A stretch of DNA of 37,056 nt, from positions 1-37,056 of the forward strand of contig JAKBCU010000006.1 of the NCBI GenBank assembly GCA_021807565.1, in the 5' to 3' direction. Origin of the DNA: Pseudomonadota bacterium. Its GTDB lineage: Bacteria > Pseudomonadota > Gammaproteobacteria > DSM-16500. The position numbers were made by a program, and so were the translations under genes. The first letter of the stretch is position 1. Every line of letters begins with the position of its first letter. Of this stretch, positions 1-6,547 are shown in pieces. The notes under the pieces were generated by a model. The model ran no database searches, was not told the DNA's origin, and saw only the letters and a program-made list of their open reading frames with translations.

Positions 1-74
1 AAAATCAGGGGTTGAAAAAGGCTAAAAATTAATCAAAAATAAGCCACGTTCGACATGCAGTTTTAGTGCCTCTA

Positions 75-122
75 GGTGGGTCCTTTAGGGTGTCAATCGG
101 TGGGTCCTTATCAGTGTCAATT
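75..122. repeat. two 24-bp tandem repeats at left IS end
   Basis: Two consecutive 24-base units begin GGTGGGTCCTT and end GTGTCAAT(C/T) (75-98 and 99-122). The period is exactly 24. They are followed by GACAGTGG, so the last unit contains the palindrome TGTCAATTGACA at 116-126. They resemble the repeat family at the other end (core GTGTC-AAT). The istA stop codon lies inside the first unit. Confidence 0.7.
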
Positions 123-1653
123 GACAGTGGTAATATCCAGGACCGCGAATATTGTTATGACGCAGTACTGGGGAACGCTTTGTTTCGTTCATGGGTTCAT
201 TTTCAATATTATTTTTCAACATATTTTGAATTTGTTGATAACGTGTCGCGCCTACCTCAAGTCCACGGGCACAAGCATGTTCAAGTCTTATTTCTCCGTA
301 TTGAGCAGCGAGACGGAGCAACCCAAGACAGGCGCGATAAGCCTGCTCAGGGAACGCTCTTGATGCCATCATGTGCTGAATGAATAAAGCTGTTTTTGGA
401 CCAATCTTTTCTGCCCAACGTTTTATGCGATCAGGGGAGGAACCATGTTTGTGCGCAAGATGCGAAGGAGGCATATGTTCTTCTAGTGTGGTGTCACCGT
501 AGCGTTTATTATTTTTGGCGTGAGCAACAATACGGTTGCCCTTATAAAAACACTCTACGGTCTTTACGGTTGAACGAATATCCACGGAATGATGTATATA
601 CTTCCAGGGCACGCTGTAAAAGTGCTCATCAAAAATGAAATGATAATCAATATTGACCTTGGCTTTTTTCCATTCCGCAAATTGATAACGTTCTACTGGC
701 AAAGGTTGAAGCGCAGGACGATCAATTGATTCAAACAGTTGTTGTCTTGAAGTTTTCATTTTTTGAAATGGCTTGGTATTTAATTTAGTTGCCAGTGGTT
801 TAATGGCCTCATTGATTTCAGCTATCCCTGTAAATGTGTAATCCCGAAGAGCAGCTAAAATTTGTCGCTCAACGATACCAACTATATTTTCAACTTTTGC
901 TTTATCCTTTGGCCGAATAGCACGTGCAGGCACAATGGCGACACCATAGTGTTCACCCATCAGCTGATAATTTGCATTAATATCCGGATCATAGCGATGC
1001 GCTTTGGTAACACCAGATTTCAAATTATCCGGCACAAGAATAACGGGGACACCACCAAAAAATTCAAACATGCGTGTGTGAGACTGGATCCAATCCGGTA
1101 GTTGCTGGGTGGCAGTCGCCTCGATCAATGCGAACTGTGATGCGCCAAGACAACCAATAAAAATTTGTGCATCATGTATCTCGCCAGTTTCAGGATCAAT
1201 CCATGGCACCGTCATACCAGCGTAATCAACAAAACATTTTTCACCCGCTTTGTGTACTTGATGCATGACGGGTGAAATGGATTTTCGATAAATGGCAAAT
1301 GCATTACAAAATTTTCCATAACTTAATCCATCAGGGGTTGTTTGACGGTACTCACGCCAAAGAAGCTGAAGTGTGACTCCTTTACGACGTAATTCTTGGG
1401 CAACCCACTCCCAATCGGGAACAGGTTTTTTCTTCCTGGTCTTACTTTCATCGGGGAAAAGGATTTTATGTAATTCATCTTCAGAAAGATCGGGTAATGG
1501 CCATGACCATCCAACCTCTTTACCGCGCTCAATGTAGATGGATACCGTGCTGGCACTAATATTGAGGCTTCTCGCAATTTGACGGTACGTATTACCAAGT
1601 TGATGGTGCTGTCTGAATATTTCACTGATTTTCTTCATAGATAGTCCACTCAT
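85..1653 (-). CDS. istA: IS21-family transposase IstA
   Basis: This is a DDE transposase of about 522 residues. The N-terminus has a resolvase-like helix-turn-helix (TYRQIARSLNISASTVS), followed by an rve integrase core with a plausible catalytic triad: Asp near 143 (VDYAG), Asp near 209 (VPDNLKSG) and Glu near 255 (KAKVENIV). The C-terminal NNIRGPGYYH motif is the usual end of IstA proteins; 13 further codons are read from the terminal repeat. The ATG at 1653 is preferred because GAGGGGG precedes it at good distance; the frame also stays open to a TTG at 1689. IstA normally works with the AAA+ ATPase IstB, which is absent, so independent transposition is doubtful. The reading frame is intact. 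Confidence 0.9.
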   Translation of the reverse strand: MSGLSMKKISEIFRQHHQLGNTYRQIARSLNISASTVSIYIERGKEVGWSWPLPDLSEDELHKILFPDESKTRKKKPVPDWEWVAQELRRKGVTLQLLWREYRQTTPDGLSYGKFCNAFAIYRKSISPVMHQVHKAGEKCFVDYAGMTVPWIDPETGEIHDAQIFIGCLGASQFALIEATATQQLPDWIQSHTRMFEFFGGVPVILVPDNLKSGVTKAHRYDPDINANYQLMGEHYGVAIVPARAIRPKDKAKVENIVGIVERQILAALRDYTFTGIAEINEAIKPLATKLNTKPFQKMKTSRQQLFESIDRPALQPLPVERYQFAEWKKAKVNIDYHFIFDEHFYSVPWKYIHHSVDIRSTVKTVECFYKGNRIVAHAKNNKRYGDTTLEEHMPPSHLAHKHGSSPDRIKRWAEKIGPKTALFIQHMMASRAFPEQAYRACLGLLRLAAQYGEIRLEHACARGLEVGATRYQQIQNMLKNNIENEPMNETKRSPVLRHNNIRGPGYYHCQLTLIRTHRLTP

Positions 1654-1704
1654 TTTATGTCCCCCTCGTTTTATTTGGTTGGGAGACAAGGTTAGATCAA
1701 TTAT

Positions 1705-1719
1705 GGTTAAAATTTAACC
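1705..1719. promoter_or_regulatory. perfect inverted repeat upstream of istA
   Basis: GGTTAAA, one central A, then TTTAACC forms a perfect 7-bp palindrome about 50 bases upstream of the istA ATG. It could be an operator or a promoter-proximal transposase site. This is inferred from position only. Confidence 0.35.
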
Positions 1720-1741
1720 TTGATTAATCGTCCGATGGATA

Positions 1742-1901
1742 GGGCAATCAGTGTTCAGCGATGCGGGAATCAGTGTCCAACCATGGGGGAATAGCTGTCC
1801 AATTGATGGGGCAATCGCTGTTCAACAGAAAGGGGAATCAATGTTTGGTAGCTTAGGGAATGAGTGTTCGATTAAAGGGGGAATCGGTGTCCAATTGATG
1901 G
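1742..1901. repeat. seven 22-24 bp tandem repeats at right IS end
   Basis: Seven imperfect direct repeats start at 1742, 1765, 1787, 1809, 1833, 1856 and 1879. Each begins GGG(C/A)AAT or GGGAAT and contains a core like GTGTCCAATTGATG. The spacing of 22-24 bases puts the sites about two helical turns apart on one DNA face, which fits an array of transposase-binding sites. The array ends beside the 3' end of the TIR gene. Confidence 0.75.
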
Positions 1902-1905
1902 GGGA

Positions 1906-2649
1906 TTACACAGGCGGCTTAGAAAAAGTATGAAGATGGTGTTCCCTGGTTGCATTTTTTGATGATATTTCAACAATAAAAGGAAAATGAGGAGAGGTGG
2001 CTGTGTTCCGGGTAAATGAAATTGCATTTGATGTGATGCCGTTACTTAATTGTATCTTTTCTTGAAATTCTACTTCATATGAACATTCACCAACAGCTTT
2101 ATAATCTATTTCATCTCTTGAGTTTTCCAGTAAAATTAAATAACGAGAATGAGGTTCCATATAAACTTCTGCTCTAAACTCAATAAGAAGTTGATTTTCT
2201 TTTTGAGTAAGATATGCGCGAATATTATGAAAACCATTTTCGACTTTATGATATGTATTATTCTCAGATATTACGTCAATTATTTGTCTGGCTGCACATT
2301 CTAGTCCTTGCCCAAAAATATCAATGTATAATGTTTGCAATAAAATTGCTGGCATCATGCTGTTATCAACCTTTACTGGTATAATATTTATTTCTCCCCT
2401 TGTGCTTTTGTAAAGCGCATTTTGCCACTCAAGTGTCACCATTTTGCTTTGAAGACTCTGATTGCTAACAAAGAAAAAGAAATACTTACAATTTGTTAGC
2501 GCACTATTCATTTGATCGATGATCCCGTCGCCAGGTTGAATTGACCAACTGTCGTAAAATACTTTTTCTCGTCCAAATGTTTCGGCAAGTTGCTGTGCTA
2601 TTGTTCCAACTATTGGTTTATCACTTTGTGTGTGGCTCAAGAATATCAT
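1906..2649 (-). CDS. TIR-domain protein, candidate defence NADase
   Basis: The protein has 247 residues. The first about 125 form a bacterial TIR domain: the opening strand MIFLSHTQSDKP, then KVFYDSW, then CKYFFFFVS, then TLEWQNAL. Glu74 in the EW motif aligns with the catalytic glutamate of NAD-cleaving TIR domains. Residues about 130-247 look beta-rich and match no family I recognise; they could be a sensing domain. The ATG at 2649 follows AAGGAAA. Bacterial TIR proteins often deplete or signal with NAD derivatives in anti-phage defence or act as secreted virulence factors; a role here is inferred from the domain and from its place in a mobile island. The last residues (SKPPV) are encoded at the edge of the IS repeats, so the C-terminus may have been cut or altered by the IS insertion. 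Confidence 0.75.
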   Translation of the reverse strand: MIFLSHTQSDKPIVGTIAQQLAETFGREKVFYDSWSIQPGDGIIDQMNSALTNCKYFFFFVSNQSLQSKMVTLEWQNALYKSTRGEINIIPVKVDNSMMPAILLQTLYIDIFGQGLECAARQIIDVISENNTYHKVENGFHNIRAYLTQKENQLLIEFRAEVYMEPHSRYLILLENSRDEIDYKAVGECSYEVEFQEKIQLSNGITSNAISFTRNTATSPHFPFIVEISSKNATREHHLHTFSKPPV

Positions 2650-2837
2650 TTATTATTTCCTTGAATGAGGCCTGTTTCCCAATGTGTAAGTTTGCTTGTT
2701 AACTGTTCATCTATCTCAGAAAAAACTTTGATGAATAATAGAGAGATACTTACTTGTGCACTGCATCTGCACTCTGTGCGCACCCTGCAGAAGACAGTCC
2801 AAATTTCTAAATCCGTCGAAACCCCTGCTAAACTTGA

Positions 2838-2886
2838 TCGGGGTGACAGGATTTGAACCTGCGGCCCCTGCCTCCCGAAAAAGCAG
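2838..2886 (-). pseudogene. tRNA-Pro(CGG) 3' fragment
   Basis: On the minus strand the sequence reads as the 3' half of a proline tRNA: an anticodon-loop-like TTCGGGA with CGG, GCAG of the anticodon stem, a T arm GCAGG-TTCAAAT-CCTGT with perfect pairing, and the acceptor 3' strand CACCCCG plus A. The following bases are TCA rather than CCA. No D arm or 5' acceptor strand precedes it. Such 3' tRNA fragments are left as att sites by tRNA-targeting integrases, or they are decayed gene copies. An intact tRNA-Pro(CGG) should exist elsewhere in the genome. Confidence 0.7.
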
Positions 2887-2907
2887 TGCTTGAAACAACT
2901 CTGAAAA

Positions 2908-3240
2908 TTATTTCACTGCTCTCTCCAACGCAGAAGCAATAAATTTATTAATCGTCAACGAATTTTGCTCTGCCGCAATTGCCACGCGCCGATGTAACTC
3001 AGAACCTAATCGCACATTCAAGCTACCTTTAAATGGTTTTTCAGGCTCCAATTTCTTTAACTTACAAACATCAAGATAATCATTGACGGCTTCTTGGAAT
3101 GCTTTTTTTAATCCTTTTGCATCAGTTGCTTCGTATGTCACTAATGCGCGAATAAATTCTATTTTTCCATGAAAGATAACGTCGTCTTCATCAAAATGAA
3201 CCGAGCCGTAATAACCTTTGTAATGTATATAATCTTTCAT
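2908..3240 (-). CDS. hicB: HicB-family antitoxin
   Basis: This 110-residue protein has the two parts of HicB antitoxins. The N-terminal partial RNase-H-like fold (YKGYYGSVHFDEDD, then a helix ending EAVNDYLDVC) neutralises HicA. The C-terminal ribbon-helix-helix segment (GSLNVRLGSELHRRVAIAAE and the following helix) binds DNA and would autorepress the operon. The start ATG overlaps the hicA stop by four bases (ATGA), so translation is coupled. HicA-first order is the usual arrangement. It probably stabilises the island. Confidence 0.88.
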   Translation of the reverse strand: MKDYIHYKGYYGSVHFDEDDVIFHGKIEFIRALVTYEATDAKGLKKAFQEAVNDYLDVCKLKKLEPEKPFKGSLNVRLGSELHRRVAIAAEQNSLTINKFIASALERAVK

Positions 3241-3491
3241 ATTAATTGCTCCTCTTTTAATAGAGTAATAATTGCTTCTAACTGATAACGTTTTAAAATA
3301 GGCTTTGGATGTGGTTTATGTAACAAAATAGGCGGGTAATCCGGATGAATAAATCGAGCGCGTGAGCCTCCAGTGTTACCGGCGCTAATCTGTTTGTAAC
3401 CAAAACTATTTAACACAACGATAAGTTCATTCCACGTAAAATCCGCGGGTTTGGTTAGAAATCTTCCTAATATTTTTTCTCGTTTCGTCAT
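3237..3491 (-). CDS. hicA: HicA-family mRNA interferase toxin
   Basis: The 84-residue product matches the HicA fold, a small double-stranded-RNA-binding-like domain that cleaves mRNA. Visible hallmarks are TWNELIVVLNSFGYKQIS, then NTGGSRARF and HKPHP, which place this in the subgroup with GGSR in place of GSH and a histidine in HKPHP. The ATG at 3491 is chosen because a near-perfect promoter ends seven bases upstream; the alternative TTG at 3527 lies inside the -35 box and could not be transcribed from it. No Shine-Dalgarno precedes the ATG, consistent with a leaderless message. It forms an operon with hicB. Confidence 0.85.
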   Translation of the reverse strand: MTKREKILGRFLTKPADFTWNELIVVLNSFGYKQISAGNTGGSRARFIHPDYPPILLHKPHPKPILKRYQLEAIITLLKEEQLI

Positions 3492-3498
3492 TCTTGAA

Positions 3499-3527
3499 AT
3501 TATAGATAAAAACAACTTAAATTGCAA
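3499..3527 (-). promoter_or_regulatory. hicAB promoter, leaderless type
   Basis: On the minus strand TTGCAA (3522-3527), a 17-base spacer and a perfect TATAAT (3499-3504) form a sigma70 promoter. Only seven bases separate the -10 box from the hicA ATG, so transcription should begin at or next to the start codon. Confidence 0.75.
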
Positions 3528-3573
3528 CTAAAACTAGTCGCGATTAGCGATAGACAATAAGATACAATTCGTA

Positions 3574-3601
3574 TTGACAGATTGTATACATATAGTATCA
3601 T
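3574..3601 (+). promoter_or_regulatory. promoter of the csrA-like gene
   Basis: TTGACA (3574-3579) is a perfect -35 box, followed by a 16-base spacer and TATCAT (3596-3601). The csrA-like ATG is 38 bases further on, preceded by AGGAG. The promoter is divergent from the hicAB promoter; the two -35 boxes are about 46 bases apart, so one regulator could control both. Confidence 0.65.
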
Positions 3602-3639
3602 TCGACTCTGTATCTATAAATATGAAATAGGAGAATAAA

Positions 3640-3831
3640 ATGCTTGCTCTCAACCGAGAAGCTGGTCAATCTATCTTGATTGGCGATAATATTTTAATAA
3701 AAATTCTCGCTTCTATAAGCTATATTCATGTTGCTAGTGCGGTTCTAGCCAATATCAAAGTGCAAAGTAATGAACAGTATCACAAAAAAATCTACTCTAC
3801 TTTCTGCAAAAAAAACCATGAGAACATTTAA
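3640..3831 (+). CDS. divergent CsrA-like protein
   Basis: The 63-residue product begins like CsrA/RsmA (MLALNREAGQSILIGDNI, keeping Leu4, Arg6 and the GQSI.IGD motif) and its later part aligns with the remaining strands and the helix (ANIKVQSNEQYHKKIY). CsrA binds GGA motifs in mRNA leaders and regulates translation. The segment that normally reads V(H)REEI is VQSNEQ here, so the RNA-contacting arginine (Arg44 in E. coli) appears lost, and the VRIGI strand is degenerate. AGGAG precedes the ATG and there is a good promoter. Integrative elements of Legionella are known to carry csrA paralogues that control the element, which fits the neighbouring integrase. It may be a diverged regulator or a decaying one. 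Confidence 0.65.
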   Translation: MLALNREAGQSILIGDNILIKILASISYIHVASAVLANIKVQSNEQYHKKIYSTFCKKNHENI

Positions 3832-4117
3832 TCTAATCGAAGCTGCTGCCTTTCTAAAAATGACTCCTGAAGGACTGCGTCGAAAAGCCGCTAAAGGTGA
3901 AATTCCAGGTGCAAAACCTGGCAAATGCTGGTGTTTCTACGAAGGAGATCTTGTTGAACATATGCGTTCCTTGTATCCTAGCCAAGCTAAAGCATCGTGG
4001 GGTGTCATTGAAAGGAGAAATATATGGCGCTCTACAAAAGAGGTAATACCTGGTGGATCACAATTAACCACCAAAGAAATCGCATACAAGAAAGCACTAG
4101 GACATCCAATAAAATAG
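3818..4117 (+). CDS. excisionase-like HTH protein
   Basis: The protein has about 99 residues. Its N-terminal part (MRTFNLIEAAAFLKMTPEGL, then RKAAKGEIPGAKPGK) is a winged HTH of the MerR/excisionase (HTH_17) type, found immediately upstream of tyrosine integrases in many proteobacteria. Such proteins direct excision or regulate the integrase. The start at 3818 is chosen because homology begins there; an in-frame ATG at 3770 would add 16 unrelated residues. It overlaps the csrA-like gene by 14 bases at its start and the integrase remnant by 94 bases at its end, in a different frame, implying co-transcription. Confidence 0.7.
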   Translation: MRTFNLIEAAAFLKMTPEGLRRKAAKGEIPGAKPGKCWCFYEGDLVEHMRSLYPSQAKASWGVIERRNIWRSTKEVIPGGSQLTTKEIAYKKALGHPIK

Positions 4118-5060
4118 AAGCACAGCAGCTGCATGACAAAATAAAAGCGGAGTTGTGGAAAGTAAATGTTTTGAAGGATAAGCCCAGCAAAGATTGGAAC
4201 GATGCTGTATGAAGATGGTGTGAAGAGTCGCAACATAAAAAAAGTTTATGTTGTGATAGGTCAAAATTTAGATGGCTAGATCAACATTTAAATGGTGTGT
4301 TGTTAACTGATATCACTCGTGATTTAGTTGAAAGAATTGCTCAGGCAAAAAAAATGAAGGAGCAACACCTGCAACAGTCAATCGTATGTTAGCGCTCATT
4401 AGAGCGATGCTACGCAAGGCAGAACGTGAGTGGGAATGGTTAGATAGCGCACCGGCCATTCGTATGCGTAGAGAAGATAATAAACGTATACGATGGATTA
4501 CACGAGATGAAGCGTCGCGTTTAAAAGCGGAATTACCGGAGCATCTGGCTGATGCAATGGAGGTTGCGCTCTTTACTGGACTAAGAGAATCAAATGTTTC
4601 GGGTTTAGAGTGGTCAGAGATCGATATGGATCGATGTCATGCTTATATTCCAGCAAGTAAATCAAAGTCTGGAAAAGCGATTGCTGTACCTTTGAATAGC
4701 AATGTAATGGCTGTGCTAAAAAAACGAATGGGAATGCATCCTCGTTTTGTTTTTACGTATAAAAATCAGGCGATCAGATGGTGTAGTACGCAAGCATGGA
4801 GAAAAGCATTGCGAAGAGTGGGTATAGAAAATTTTAAATGGCATGATCTGAGACACACATGGGCATCTTGGCATGTGCAAAGTGGAACATCACTTCAAGA
4901 ATTGCAACAGCTTGGAGGGTGGGCAAGTTTCGAGATGGTGTTACGTTACGCTCATTTGAGTAGTGATCATCTTAGAAATGCAGCAGAGCGCCTCTCTGCT
5001 ACGATTTCACTACAGTCTGGATCTGTGACTAAATCTGAAAACCGTTGGAGCCCTTGCTAG
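4024..5060 (+). pseudogene. tyrosine recombinase (integrase), disrupted
   Basis: The N-terminal arm-type DNA-binding part (MALYKRGNTWWITINHQRNR) is in one frame to a TGA at 4210. The same frame continues with clear integrase sequence (SKFRWLDQHLNG, ITRDLVERIAQAKK) to a run of eight A at 4347-4354, after which homology moves to the other frame (EGATPATVNRMLALIRAML) through to 5060. One base is missing in the A run. The C-terminal catalytic half is intact: Arg in FTGLRESNV, HDLRH, a GGW motif and the nucleophile Tyr in RYAH. The gene lies three bases from the 3' end of tRNA-Asn, the typical position for an integrase at its own attachment site. Two independent lesions argue that it is dead, although the catalytic half (4386-5060, 224 residues) could be made separately. 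Confidence 0.85.
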
Positions 5061-5063
5061 AAC

Positions 5064-5139
5064 TGGCTCCCCGGACTGGACTCGAACCAGTGACCTAATG
5101 ATTAACAGTCATTTGCTCTACCGACTGAGCTACCGGGGA
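5064..5139 (-). tRNA. tRNA-Asn(GTT)
   Basis: The 76-base cloverleaf has acceptor TCCCCGG/CCGGGGA, D arm GCTC-AGTCGGTA-GAGC, anticodon loop CTGTTAA with GTT, T arm CTGG-TTCGAGT-CCAG and encoded CCA. All stems pair. It is the probable integration target of the element whose integrase remnant lies directly beside its 3' end. Confidence 0.97.
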
Positions 5140-5172
5140 ATTGATGTGTAATCTCATCAAATGAGGTGCATA

Positions 5173-6399
5173 CTAATATTGGATATTGCCGGCGTCAATC
5201 TTTATTTTCAATAATTTCTCAATAGAGTGACGCATCTGTTGCATTGCTTTTTGAATGTTGTTCATACTGGTTGCATATGACAATCTTAAGAAACCCGGGG
5301 TGCCAAAAGCGGAACCTGGTATGACGGCAATTTCAGCATCAGTTAATAAATACTCACTGAGCTCGATATCATTGTGGATTGTCTTGGTTCTAGCAAGTAA
5401 CTCATTGACGCATGGAAAGTTATAAAAAGTCCCATTACCGGCAAGACATTTGACGCCAGGCATACTGTTTAGCTGTTCTAACATATAGTCATGTCGCTCT
5501 TTATAAGCATTTGTCATGAGGGTAATACAGGATTGATCGCCATTTAAAGCAGCTTCTGCAGCCACTTGTGAAATACTCGTTGGATTTGAAGTGCATTGCG
5601 ATTGAATTTTTTTCATTGCCGCGATGATCTTGCTTGGGCCTGCGGCATATCCAATACGCCAACCGGTCATCGCATAGGACTTAGACACACCATTAATGAC
5701 AATACAGCGATCATAAAGTGTTGGGCAAGCCATTAAAATATTGCTAAAAGTGGGTTGGCCCCAGAGGGTGTGTTCATAAATATCATCTGTTGCAATAGCC
5801 ACATTAGGATATTTTAATAACACATCGCCCAACAAGGTCAGTTCGGCTGCAGTGTAGGCGATTCCTGTGGGGTTAGCTGGGCTGTTTAAAATAACTAATC
5901 GAGTTCTAGGTGTGATAGCGGCTTCTAGCTGAGCAGGTGTCATTTTAAATTGTTGTTCAAAATCGGTTTTAACGATCACAGGTTCTGCATCAACGAGTTT
6001 CACCATATCAGGGTAGGATACCCAGTATGGCGCAGGAATGATGACTTCATCTCCAGGATTAATAAGAGCAGCTAACATATTGTAAATACTATGTTTTGCA
6101 CCACAAGAAACCAAAATTTGATCTTGTGTATAATGAAGCTTATTATCTCTCAGGAACTTATTGATTATGGCCTGTTTTAAGCCTAGTGTACCATCCACGG
6201 CAGTATATTTAGTGATGCCTTGTTGAATGGCTTGGATGGCAGCTGCCTTGATGTGCTCGGGAGTGTCAAAGTCAGGTTCGCCCACGCTTAAGCTAATAAT
6301 GCTTTTTCCAGCACGAATTAATTCATCCGCTCGTGCGGCTACAGCGATGGTTGGAGAAGGCTTAATACGTTGTACACGTGCAGCAAGATCTTTAATCAT
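5173..6399 (-). CDS. aspC: aspartate aminotransferase (class I, I-beta type)
   Basis: This 408-residue PLP enzyme transfers the amino group between aspartate and 2-oxoglutarate, linking amino-acid and TCA metabolism. Family marks include SVGEPDFDTPEHI, the YTAVDGTLGLKQAI cofactor-proximal stretch, NSPANPTG, and the Schiff-base lysine near residue 240 in GVSKSYAMTGWRIGY. The final arginine for the substrate carboxylate is in FLRLSYATS. Length and motifs match the bacterial AspB/AspC subgroup with broad specificity. The start ATG is supported by GGGAG upstream and a standard N-terminus. It is the first chromosomal gene beyond the island, and is divergent from uvrB. Confidence 0.93.
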   Translation of the reverse strand: MIKDLAARVQRIKPSPTIAVAARADELIRAGKSIISLSVGEPDFDTPEHIKAAAIQAIQQGITKYTAVDGTLGLKQAIINKFLRDNKLHYTQDQILVSCGAKHSIYNMLAALINPGDEVIIPAPYWVSYPDMVKLVDAEPVIVKTDFEQQFKMTPAQLEAAITPRTRLVILNSPANPTGIAYTAAELTLLGDVLLKYPNVAIATDDIYEHTLWGQPTFSNILMACPTLYDRCIVINGVSKSYAMTGWRIGYAAGPSKIIAAMKKIQSQCTSNPTSISQVAAEAALNGDQSCITLMTNAYKERHDYMLEQLNSMPGVKCLAGNGTFYNFPCVNELLARTKTIHNDIELSEYLLTDAEIAVIPGSAFGTPGFLRLSYATSMNNIQKAMQQMRHSIEKLLKIKIDAGNIQY

Positions 6400-6547
6400 A
6401 AGGTAATGGCTCCCAAGTTTGTATCAATTCTGTATATTTTTATTATAAATAGGACAAGGGTGTGGATTATAATGCAGTCTGGCCATTAGGGCTAGAGCGT
6501 TTTTATGATCCTAAATTCGTTCATTGAAGATAGATAGTAAGGTAGTG

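Larger units (their letters stand above)
75..1901 (-). mobile_element. IS21-type insertion sequence, istA only
   Basis: A transposase gene of the IstA type fills the interval and short tandem repeats lie at both ends (75-122 and 1742-1901), as seen at IS21-family termini where the transposase binds several repeated sites. No istB ATPase gene is present: only 84 bases remain left of the istA stop, and the last codons of istA already run into the left repeats. The element is therefore either a natural single-gene relative or a deletion derivative. The exact ends and any target duplication could not be fixed. Confidence 0.7.

Noticed and set aside
396-638. 80-codon plus-strand frame inside the transposase region
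   Set aside because: It is antisense to istA, has no ribosome site and no recognisable content.
1742-1901. Regularly spaced short repeats that could suggest a CRISPR array
   Set aside because: The units follow each other without unique spacers, vary in sequence, have a period of only 22-24 bases, and lie at an IS end with no cas gene nearby.
2716-2898. 60-codon minus-strand frame covering the tRNA fragment
   Set aside because: It translates through the tRNA-Pro remnant (GAAGSNPVTP is a typical tRNA-derived peptide) and is not a protein gene.
6430-6450. LexA-like half-site CTGTATAT upstream of uvrB
   Set aside because: The second half (ACAG at the right distance) is absent, so it does not make an SOS box.
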